A DNA stretch of 7,252 bases, taken from NCBI GenBank assembly GCA_003486645.1, contig DNGI01000167.1:1-7252 (forward strand). The letters run 5' to 3'. Source of the stretch: Cyanobacteria bacterium UBA11370 (GTDB lineage Bacteria; Cyanobacteriota; Cyanobacteriia; Cyanobacteriales; Coleofasciculaceae). The position numbers and the translations under genes were made by a program. The number at the start of each line of letters is the position of its first letter. Positions within the stretch are counted from its first letter, which is position 1. Below the pieces are notes generated by a model that was given only the letters and a program-made list of their open reading frames with translations, had not been told where the DNA came from and ran no database searches. Positions 1 to 5,937 of this stretch are shown one piece after another.

Positions 1-75
1 GCCTTATTGCTATCACAATTACCGCAGTTATCCCCTCAAGAATTATTCGCTAGATTGGAGAATGTTGTTGAATAA
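1..75 (+). CDS. 3' end of an unidentified gene (partial)
   Basis: Frame 1 is open from the window edge to a TAA at 73-75 and gives 24 residues ending in ELFARLENVVE. The stretch is leucine-rich and helical-looking, as the tail of a cytoplasmic protein might be. The start lies outside the window, so neither family nor length can be judged. It points towards the minus-strand gene at 186-440, so the two are convergent, and the hairpin at 103-145 lies between them. That this is a real gene end rather than chance open frame is an inference from its orderly amino-acid composition and the intergenic-looking sequence after the stop. Confidence 0.4.
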   Translation, partial: ALLLSQLPQLSPQELFARLENVVE

Positions 76-102
76 AATTCTTAAGCAATAGCAAGCAGTA
101 GC

Positions 103-145
103 AAGAGCGATCGCTCTGTTCAATCAATCAATTGCGATCGCTTTT
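103..145. terminator. Possible hairpin terminator built from two HIP1 octamers
   Basis: AAGAGCGATCGC (103-114) can pair with GCGATCGCTTTT (134-145) with one G-U pair, leaving a 19-nt loop. Four T residues end the right arm on the plus strand. It lies between two convergent gene ends (75 and 186), where a terminator is expected. Caution: each arm contains the self-complementary octamer GCGATCGC, so the pairing may be only a by-product of two nearby HIP1 copies, and the T run is short. Confidence 0.3.
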
Positions 146-185
146 CCTCCTCTGCTCTAAAAAGTGATTGCCTATCTTCAAAGTA

Positions 186-440
186 TTAATCCAAAAGAAC
201 ACACCGCCTCATCACACTCATCACTTCTCCAGGATTTGCAGTAGGTGTAGGTGGACTCCATTCGGTTACGTTAGCAAAACCGAGGCGGTAGAGGGTATGG
301 ATGATTTTGACTACGCCTTTGGGTGAACCAACCACGATTACTTTAACGAATTCTCGTCCGGAATGGCGATCGCTGAATGCTCGAATCTGAACGGGTGCTG
401 ATTTAGGTTGGCTGGTATCCGTCACAAAGCTTTGAACCAT
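186..440 (-). CDS. Small conserved-looking cyanobacterial protein of unknown function (84 aa)
   Basis: The 84-residue product has no signal peptide or membrane segment and should be cytoplasmic. A charged stretch (QIRAFSDRHSGREFVKVIVV, about 18-37) precedes GSPKGVVKIIHTLYRLGFANVTEW (about 38-61) and a Pro-rich PPTPTANPGEVMSV segment; the alternation suggests a small alpha/beta domain. I recall similar short proteins in cyanobacteria with this HSGREF and IIHTLxRLxFA pattern, but no function, and cannot confirm this here. The ATG (complement of 438-440) is favoured because AGGA (complement of 449-452) lies 8 nt upstream. A -10 box and a palindromic operator candidate precede it, so it looks individually transcribed and possibly regulated. 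One HIP1 copy (366-373) lies inside. Real gene: fairly sure; function: unknown. Confidence 0.72.
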   Translation of the reverse strand: MVQSFVTDTSQPKSAPVQIRAFSDRHSGREFVKVIVVGSPKGVVKIIHTLYRLGFANVTEWSPPTPTANPGEVMSVMRRCVLLD

Positions 441-488
441 TAGGGTTTTCCTGTTTTTACATAAGCAATGTATTCACTTTAAGCGACT

Positions 489-494
489 ATTATA
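489..494 (-). promoter_or_regulatory. Candidate -10 box of the small minus-strand gene
   Basis: The minus strand reads TATAAT exactly at 494 to 489. This would put the transcription start near 482, about 41 nt before the ATG at 440. The hexamer 17 nt further upstream is AGTTCT, a poor -35, so the promoter may need an activator or may be weak. The region is AT-rich, which lowers the weight of a single hexamer match. Confidence 0.4.
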
Positions 495-502
495 ATTTTG
501 AA

Positions 503-526
503 AATATTCGCAGAACTGCGAATATT
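503..526. promoter_or_regulatory. Perfect 24-bp palindrome, probable operator
   Basis: AATATTCGCAG (503-513) and CTGCGAATATT (516-526) are perfect inverted 11-bp arms separated by AA. The site sits about 62 bp upstream of the ATG of the minus-strand gene and covers the -21 to -45 zone relative to its inferred start, where a dimeric repressor or activator would act on that gene. It is too far (about 345 bp) from the ATPase gene to be its natural operator. The half-site TTCGCAG does not match a regulator I can name. A terminator is unlikely, as no T run follows on either strand in a useful place. Confidence 0.5.
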
Positions 527-570
527 GACTTTATTTTTAGTGTCTGAGATAATCAAATATTTTTGAAAAA

Positions 571-763
571 TAAACCTTTAAACAAGAAACTTTTTTGTCT
601 ACCTTTCTAGGGCAAGTGGTAAAACAGAAACATCCTGATAAGAAATTGAAGGAACTTTTGGTAACAAGGTGAGCTATATTTTGAAATTAATCTGATTGCT
701 GCTGATGGCTCAGTCATTTTGGGATCTCAAACGCAATCGCCTGAACATTTTGTACATCAATAG
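571..763 (+). pseudogene. Possible decayed coding remnant in the 441-869 gap
   Basis: The 430-bp gap between the small gene and the ATPase gene holds no intact gene. Two consecutive open stretches in different frames look weakly protein-like: frame 1 from 574 to a TGA at 670-672 (includes QVVKQKHPDKKLKELLVTR) and frame 2 from 665 to a TAG at 761-763 (includes ELYFEINLIAADGSVIL). A single shift at about 665-672 would join them into about 62 residues. Neither has a convincing start with a ribosome binding site, and I recognise no family. This may be the remnant of a short gene or simply non-coding DNA. Confidence 0.2.
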
Positions 764-801
764 CAGATGGTGATCTAACTCAACCTTCAAAAATCTGCCT
801 G

Positions 802-831
802 GTGACAGCGATCGCATCTAGCGTTTACTAT
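802..831 (+). promoter_or_regulatory. Candidate promoter of the ATPase-TPR operon
   Basis: GTGACA (802-807, five of six matches to TTGACA) and TACTAT (826-831, four of six to TATAAT) are 18 nt apart. Transcription would start near 838, giving a leader of about 32 nt before the GTG at 870. A HIP1 copy (808-815) lies in the spacer. It is the best sigma70-type match I found just upstream of the operon, but it was found by eye. Confidence 0.35.
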
Positions 832-869
832 CTGGAAAAGAAAGTTTGCGTTGCTGGGAGTAGGAAGTC

Positions 870-2207
870 GTGGCAGTTGATTTTGATATCGAAGAGTTGC
901 TGGATAATATCTATAATGCCTTTACACCGATGCCTCTACCAGCAGGTGACTCAAAATATGTTGAGTGTCGGGAGGTTAGGGGCGATGTTGAGATTTTACA
1001 AGATTTAGGTAAAAGCATTCGGCGATCGCGGGAATTAACTTGTCAGTTGTATTCGGGTTATCGTGGTACTGGTAAAACCACAGAACTGTTGCGGCTTAAA
1101 GATGATTTAGAGAAGAAAAACTGTTTTGTGGTGTATTTTGCAGCGGATGTAGAGGATATCAGCACACAAGATGTTCAGTATGCCGATATCTTGCTAGCTT
1201 GCACTCGTCACTTACTCGCCCACCTTAAACAAGCTAATTCTAAACCCATTGCCGACTGGTTGAGCGATCGCTTGCAAGATCTTAAAGATTTACTCCTCAC
1301 AGACATCAAGTTGGATAAACCGCTGACAATTGAACTACAAATTCAGCAGTTTGCTAAACTAACGACTGCCATTCGTACCGAACCCACTCAACGACAAAAA
1401 ATTCGGGAGAAAGTTGAACCCCATACGGAAACTCTGATTAAAGCCCTTAATGAGTTTATTGCTGATGCTCAACAAAAATTACCGAATGGTAAAACCCAAC
1501 TGGTAATAATTGCTGATAATTTAGATCGGATTGTTCCGATCTTTCGAGATAACGGACGCAGCAATCATGAAGAGATTTTCCTAGATCGCCACGAACAGCT
1601 TAAAGCTTTAAATTGCCATATCGTCTATACCGTCCCTATTTCCATGATTTATTCCCGATGGGCAACGGATTTAAAAGACAATTATGGCATTCCAAAAGTA
1701 TTACCCTCTGTGATGGTACTGTATCGAGACGGTAGCCGCTACGAAGCTGGTATTACCAAGCTAAAGGAAACAATTAAACGCCGGATTGAACCCTATACAG
1801 ATCTGGATTTAGAAACGCAAATCTTTGAATCGAAAGAGGTTTTAGAGCAACTCTGTCGAATGAGTGGGGGTTATATGCGAGACTTAATTCAACTGGCGCA
1901 AGAGGCAATCAATCGCACCGATCAATTACCGATTTCAGCAAAGGCAGTACAACGGGCGATCGCTGAAGTACGAGAGGTTTATCAAAGGGCAGTCGAAGAA
2001 AATCAATGGCAGACTTTAGCCCAAGTACATAAAACTAAAGAAATTGGGAATGATAATCTCCATCGCAGTTTATTATTCAGCCGTTGCTTGCTGGAATATC
2101 GCTATCTGAATCAGAAGGGAGAAAAGTACACCTGGTACGATGTTCATCCGTTAATATGGGAATTACCGAAGTTTCAAGATGCGCTGAAGCAATCAGATGA
2201 CACTTGA
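870..2207 (+). CDS. P-loop ATPase with winged-helix-like tail, first gene of an ATPase-TPR pair
   Basis: The 445-residue soluble protein is a AAA/STAND-type ATPase. Walker A is GYRGTGKTT at 63-71 with K69; a Walker B-like strand LVIIADNLD lies at 211-219 with D216 and D219; a sensor 1-like strand is near 250-257; SGGYMRDL (332-339, R337) resembles sensor 2 of ORC/Cdc6-like ATPases. Residues about 395-435 (LLFSRCLLEYRYL, then WYDVHPLIWEL) look like a winged helix, possibly for DNA or partner binding. Residues 1-55, with PMPLPAGDSKYVECREVRGD, form a conserved-looking lead-in that I recall from cyanobacterial ATPases. GTG 870 is the first possible start, as a TAG in frame lies at 861-863, and GGGAG (856-860) sits 9 nt upstream. 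It has no transmembrane, nuclease or TIR domain. It overlaps the next gene by 11 bp, so the products probably act together. ATPase fold: sure; biological role: unknown. Confidence 0.88.
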   Translation: MAVDFDIEELLDNIYNAFTPMPLPAGDSKYVECREVRGDVEILQDLGKSIRRSRELTCQLYSGYRGTGKTTELLRLKDDLEKKNCFVVYFAADVEDISTQDVQYADILLACTRHLLAHLKQANSKPIADWLSDRLQDLKDLLLTDIKLDKPLTIELQIQQFAKLTTAIRTEPTQRQKIREKVEPHTETLIKALNEFIADAQQKLPNGKTQLVIIADNLDRIVPIFRDNGRSNHEEIFLDRHEQLKALNCHIVYTVPISMIYSRWATDLKDNYGIPKVLPSVMVLYRDGSRYEAGITKLKETIKRRIEPYTDLDLETQIFESKEVLEQLCRMSGGYMRDLIQLAQEAINRTDQLPISAKAVQRAIAEVREVYQRAVEENQWQTLAQVHKTKEIGNDNLHRSLLFSRCLLEYRYLNQKGEKYTWYDVHPLIWELPKFQDALKQSDDT

Positions 2208-4548
2208 GGAAGCGATCGCGCCTGATTTACCACTAGAAACCTTTGAGGAAGTCTACCGCAGGCTATTACGGGCGTTACGGCGTAAAAAAGGGTTTGGCTT
2301 GTTCTTCGTCCTGCAATCGGATTATGCTCAGGGTAATCAAATTATCGAGGGAATACGGCAAGATTTACCCCAGAAAAAAATAGCCGTTTTGCAGATTGAT
2401 CGCAAAACCAAAACCCTGTATGACAAAATTGCCGAATTAAAAGAGCAGGAACCATTTGATATTTTATTTATCAGAGGTATTGAAAATGCTTTATATGAAT
2501 ACCAAGACACTAAACGTATCAGTGGTTGGACTGAGCAAGAAATTTATGCTTATAGCTGGAAAGGCGTACCCCCAATTTTAAGCCACCTCAATCAACAGCG
2601 AGAGCGTTTTAGTCAAGATTTCCCTTGTAGTTTGGTCTTTTTTGCTCCTAGCTTTGCCATTAACTATTTTATTCAACGCGCACCCGACTTTTTCGACTGG
2701 CGCTCAGGCTTATTTCATTTTCCCTTGACTGAAGAAGAGGTGTATATTAGAGAAAATAATTTGGTAGCAGAGCGCGTTAAAGAATGTCTGAAGTTAACTC
2801 TTCAAGAACTTGTTGATACAAAATTACAAATTGATGACCTAATGGCACAAAGACATAATAGTCCTGAAACTACAGCCAAGTTACTGTTTGATCAAGGGTT
2901 ACTGTTTTGGAGTGGAAAGCAGTATAATAAGGCTTTTAGCCTTTGGAATAAAGTACTTGAACTCAATCCTAATGATTATGCAGCATGGCATAATCAAGGT
3001 TTTATTTTGTTCTTCTTAGGACGCTATCAAGAAGCACTGGCTAGTTTTAAGAAAGCTATTGAAATCAACCCTAATAACCCTAGAATTTGGGATATCAGAG
3101 GATCGTTGTTAATGCTTATTGGGCGGCAAGAAGAAGCATTAACGAATTGGAAAAAATTAATTGATCTTGTACCTGTACCTGATGAATTGAACGTTGCAGA
3201 ACACAAAGCTAGATCCCTAGCTAAATTAGGACGCTATAATAAAACAGCAACTTTGGTAGAAAGCTCAATTATTTTCAACTCCGGCTATCCTAGTATCTGG
3301 TATCATCGCGGGATAGTTTTATTAACCCTTAATCGTTATCAGGAAGCTCTTAGTAGCTTTGATAGATCTGTTAATCTTGATTCAAATAACTATAGAGCCT
3401 GGAATGACCGTGGTGTAGCTCTATTGATTCTTGAGCGCTACGAGGAAGCATTATCTAGTTTTGATCAAGCGATTAAACTCAATTCTGCTGAATATTTATT
3501 ATTGTATAATCGCGGAATAGCATTACTAGCGCTTGAACGATACGAAGAAGCATTGCTGATTTTTAACCAAATTATTGACTTCAATTATGAGCCAGAAAGT
3601 TTATGTTTAGTATCTAGTGTGACTATAAGTTTAGCAGCTTCATTAACTATCAGAAACTCGAATTTTAATAATAATTTCAAGTCAAAACTTACTAATAATG
3701 AATATGAGCAAATATATTTTTGGGGTAGTATAACATTATCATCGTATTTCAAATTTGGTTCAAAAGTAGTAAATAAATGGGAAAAAGTTGTAGCTTTATT
3801 GAAATCAAATGCTTGGGTATGCCATGGTATAAGCTTATTAAATATTGAACGACATGAGGAAGCATTAAATAGTATAGAGCAAGCAATTTCTATTAATACC
3901 AATAATTTTTATGCTTGGATTGCCAAGGGAGAGGTATTAGCTAAATTAGGCAAAAATATAGAAGCAATTGCCTCTTATAAAGAAGCTATAAGAAATGCAC
4001 CAAACTTAGAATTTAATTATATAAAAATGAGTTCATTTTGCTACAAAGAAAAGTTATTTTATCTTGCTATTGATTGTCTTAGGCGTGGAATTAGAAAAAA
4101 TCCTCATCAACATTCTATTTTATGGAATAATCTAGGGTTCATTTATTTGATACTAAACAGGATTGAAAAAGCCAATTCTTGTCTAAACCGAGCCATTCAG
4201 ACTACAGCAAATAATTTTATCCCAATCTTCAATCTGGGCTTAGTCCACGTCCTTAAAGGCAACGATAAAGAAGCTAAACGACTCATCCAAAAAAGCTTAA
4301 AGTGTTGTGACCGTGAGAATACAAAAGAAAAACTCTACTTTGCTCTCGGTACAATTGTCCTAGGTCAACAACAAGAAGGGCTGGAAAATCTCCAAGAAAC
4401 CCTTAGCACCCTAACTCATCCCTCAGATATAGATTATATTCGCTACGGTGTTCTAGAATCTGCTGAAATATTAGCTCGTTATCCCTCTGATTTTCCAGGA
4501 ATTGATCAAGCGCTAGCCATGCTCAAACAAACCCTACAAAATCAATAG
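2197..4548 (+). CDS. TPR protein with degenerate ATPase-like N-terminal domain
   Basis: The product has 783 residues. Residues 1-175 look like an ATPase core that has lost catalysis: a strand GFGLFFVLQS (32-41) is followed by DYAQGNQ where Walker A should be, with no GKT/S; FDILFIRGIE (87-96) sits at the Walker B place; LNQQRERF (131-138), the strand SLVFFAPS (145-152) and APDFFDW (162-168) match a pattern I associate with such domains before TPRs. Residues about 190-225 are helical. About eleven 34-residue TPR units follow (about 226-466 and 536-710), with typical GRYQEALASF and AIEINPNN signatures, interrupted at 467-535. The tail (711-783) is helical. It should be a cytoplasmic scaffold or sensor. 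The ATG lies within the end of the ATPase gene (11-bp overlap) and has no strong ribosome binding site, so translation is probably coupled. Its AT-rich 3' half and lack of HIP1 sites set it apart from its neighbours. Confidence 0.87.
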   Translation: MTLEEAIAPDLPLETFEEVYRRLLRALRRKKGFGLFFVLQSDYAQGNQIIEGIRQDLPQKKIAVLQIDRKTKTLYDKIAELKEQEPFDILFIRGIENALYEYQDTKRISGWTEQEIYAYSWKGVPPILSHLNQQRERFSQDFPCSLVFFAPSFAINYFIQRAPDFFDWRSGLFHFPLTEEEVYIRENNLVAERVKECLKLTLQELVDTKLQIDDLMAQRHNSPETTAKLLFDQGLLFWSGKQYNKAFSLWNKVLELNPNDYAAWHNQGFILFFLGRYQEALASFKKAIEINPNNPRIWDIRGSLLMLIGRQEEALTNWKKLIDLVPVPDELNVAEHKARSLAKLGRYNKTATLVESSIIFNSGYPSIWYHRGIVLLTLNRYQEALSSFDRSVNLDSNNYRAWNDRGVALLILERYEEALSSFDQAIKLNSAEYLLLYNRGIALLALERYEEALLIFNQIIDFNYEPESLCLVSSVTISLAASLTIRNSNFNNNFKSKLTNNEYEQIYFWGSITLSSYFKFGSKVVNKWEKVVALLKSNAWVCHGISLLNIERHEEALNSIEQAISINTNNFYAWIAKGEVLAKLGKNIEAIASYKEAIRNAPNLEFNYIKMSSFCYKEKLFYLAIDCLRRGIRKNPHQHSILWNNLGFIYLILNRIEKANSCLNRAIQTTANNFIPIFNLGLVHVLKGNDKEAKRLIQKSLKCCDRENTKEKLYFALGTIVLGQQQEGLENLQETLSTLTHPSDIDYIRYGVLESAEILARYPSDFPGIDQALAMLKQTLQNQ

Positions 4549-4630
4549 CTTACGCATTATTATACCTACACTATTCCATCCTTCCCCCTCCATTATGTTA
4601 AGCTGTTGTGCATTTTAGAGTGAGTGTTTG

Positions 4631-4644
4631 AGGAGTGACGGAGG
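4631..4644 (+). promoter_or_regulatory. Double Shine-Dalgarno in front of alr
   Basis: AGGAG (4631-4635) lies 9 nt from the ATG at 4645, a good distance. A second purine block GGAGG (4640-4644) touches the ATG and is too close to work for it. The first supports the start at 4645 over the in-frame ATG at 4675, which has no such motif. The rest of 4549-4644 shows no strong terminator for the TPR gene and no clear promoter, so alr could be partly read from the upstream operon. Confidence 0.55.
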
Positions 4645-5820
4645 ATGCAAAATCTAACACCGACTGCAAGCGCAATGCACAGCTTATGGGATGTTTCCGG
4701 GGGACTTTGCCAACGCGCCTGGGTAGAAATCGATCGCACCGCCTTATCCCATAATGTCAGACAACTGCGGCAATTTTTAGCACCCCATACCCAACTCATG
4801 GCGGTGGTAAAAGCCGATGCTTATGGTCATGGGGCGATTATGGTAGCTCAAACTGCGTTAGAATCGGGTGCGGCTGGGTTATGTGTAGCTACGGTAGAAG
4901 AAGGAATTCAGATCCGAGAAGCCGGGATAGAAGCGCCGATATTATTATTAGGAGCAACCAATACCCCAGAACAAGTGCGGGCGATCGCATACTGGCAATT
5001 AGAACCCACGATCTGTACCCCCCAACAAGCCTTAATTTTTTCCGAAACTCTAGCAGGTGTAAACACAAGCCTACCCGTACATCTTAAATTAGATACCGGA
5101 ATGTCCCGGTTAGGGATGCCTTGGCAAGAAGCAACGGAATTTGCCCAACTGGTTCAGGGGTTGCGCCATCTCAAAATTGCTAGCATTTACTCGCATCTCG
5201 CCACTGCTGATAGTCTTGATCCTACCGTCATGAACCAACAGCATCAACGATTTGAGGTAGCAATTTCCCAGCTTAATACTGCTGGTATTATACCTCCCCG
5301 CCTGCACCTAGCCAACTCCGCCGCGACGTTAGCTGACCCCAAATTGCATTACGATTTAGTACGAGTAGGATTAGCCTTGTATGGTTTGTATCCAGCAGAA
5401 CACTTACAGGATGTCATTCACCTCAAACCCGTCATGCAAGTCAAAGCGCGGGTAACACAAGTGAAAACGATTCCTGCTGGTACGGGAGTCAGTTATGGTT
5501 ATAAATTTATAGCAAAAAAACAAATGCGTCTTGCTGTGGTTGGGATTGGTTACGCTGACGGCATCCCACGCCTGCTATCGAACAAAATGACCGTATTAAT
5601 TCGAGGTCAAAAAGTACAACAAATTGGCGCAATTACAATGGATCAACTGATGCTAGATGTGAGTGAAATTCCCGATTTACAAACCGGAGAAGTTATTACC
5701 CTGATCGGAAAGGATGGAGATGTAGAAATTTCCGCTGATGACTGGGCAAATTCTTTAGGAACAATTTCCTGGGAAATTCTGTGTAGTTTCAAACATCGCC
5801 TACCCCGTGTCGCTGTGTAG
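4645..5820 (+). CDS. alr: Alanine racemase (PLP-dependent)
   Basis: Alanine racemase interconverts L- and D-alanine in the cytoplasm and supplies D-alanine for peptidoglycan. The 391 residues match a full-length enzyme. The N-terminal barrel has AVVKADAYGHG (53-63) with K56 as the PLP-binding lysine. VHLKLDTGMSRLG (145-157) carries K148 and R155, matching the carbamylated lysine and the active-site arginine of the Geobacillus enzyme. HLANSAATL (221-229) and RVGLALYGLYP (240-250) contribute to the cofactor pocket, and VSYG (282-285) holds Y284, the second catalytic base. The C-terminal beta domain ends in ISWEILC and HRLPRVAV; a Trp stands in ISWEI where the Geobacillus enzyme has Tyr, which I believe is usual in cyanobacteria. 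The N-terminus is about 20 residues longer than the minimal enzyme. A housekeeping gene, it has no evident functional link to the ATPase-TPR pair 96 bp upstream. Confidence 0.97.
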   Translation: MQNLTPTASAMHSLWDVSGGLCQRAWVEIDRTALSHNVRQLRQFLAPHTQLMAVVKADAYGHGAIMVAQTALESGAAGLCVATVEEGIQIREAGIEAPILLLGATNTPEQVRAIAYWQLEPTICTPQQALIFSETLAGVNTSLPVHLKLDTGMSRLGMPWQEATEFAQLVQGLRHLKIASIYSHLATADSLDPTVMNQQHQRFEVAISQLNTAGIIPPRLHLANSAATLADPKLHYDLVRVGLALYGLYPAEHLQDVIHLKPVMQVKARVTQVKTIPAGTGVSYGYKFIAKKQMRLAVVGIGYADGIPRLLSNKMTVLIRGQKVQQIGAITMDQLMLDVSEIPDLQTGEVITLIGKDGDVEISADDWANSLGTISWEILCSFKHRLPRVAV

Positions 5821-5832
5821 GAATTGAACCCA

Positions 5833-5865
5833 AGATCCCCGACTTCTTGGAGAAGTCGGGGATCT
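5833..5865. repeat. Perfect 15-bp hairpin repeat, possible alr terminator
   Basis: AGATCCCCGACTTCT (5833-5847) and AGAAGTCGGGGATCT (5851-5865) are perfect inverted arms around a TGG loop, starting 13 bp after the alr stop codon. The stem is very stable. No T run follows, so it is not a classic intrinsic terminator, although it could stop transcription or protect the alr mRNA 3' end. I recall GAAGTCGGGGATCT-type palindromes as frequent dispersed intergenic repeats in filamentous cyanobacteria. Copy number in this genome cannot be seen from one window. Confidence 0.75.
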
Positions 5866-5937
5866 AAACCTTTGGTATCTTACAGTGCTAGACTCAAGTA
5901 AACTATCGACTACCTCAAACTCTTGTTATTAAAAGAT

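Noticed and set aside
802..1008. A 68-codon plus-strand open frame over the start of the ATPase gene
   Set aside because: It overlaps the well-supported ATPase frame almost completely, has no family-like sequence and starts at an unlikely GTG inside the candidate promoter.
3585..3902. A 105-codon minus-strand open frame inside the TPR gene
   Set aside because: It is antisense to clear coding sequence, lies in the AT-rich part where stop-free antisense frames appear by chance, and has no recognisable domain or ribosome binding site.
870..4548. A confident call of an antiphage defence system
   Set aside because: No nuclease, TIR, protease, HEPN or membrane effector is visible in either protein, and no mobile element or other defence gene is in the window, so this remains a hypothesis.
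4549..4604. A hairpin between AGCTTA after the TPR stop and TAAGCT upstream of alr
   Set aside because: Only six bases pair cleanly across a loop of more than 40 nt, with no T run; too weak to call a terminator.
4645..5820. Alanine racemase as a member of the ATPase-TPR system
   Set aside because: It is a complete housekeeping enzyme with its own ribosome binding site, 96 bp away from the TPR gene; adjacency alone does not support a joint function.
5923..5937. A TTG start five codons upstream for the secreted protein
   Set aside because: ATG at 5938 gives a normal signal peptide beginning MNK, and the TTG has no better ribosome binding site.
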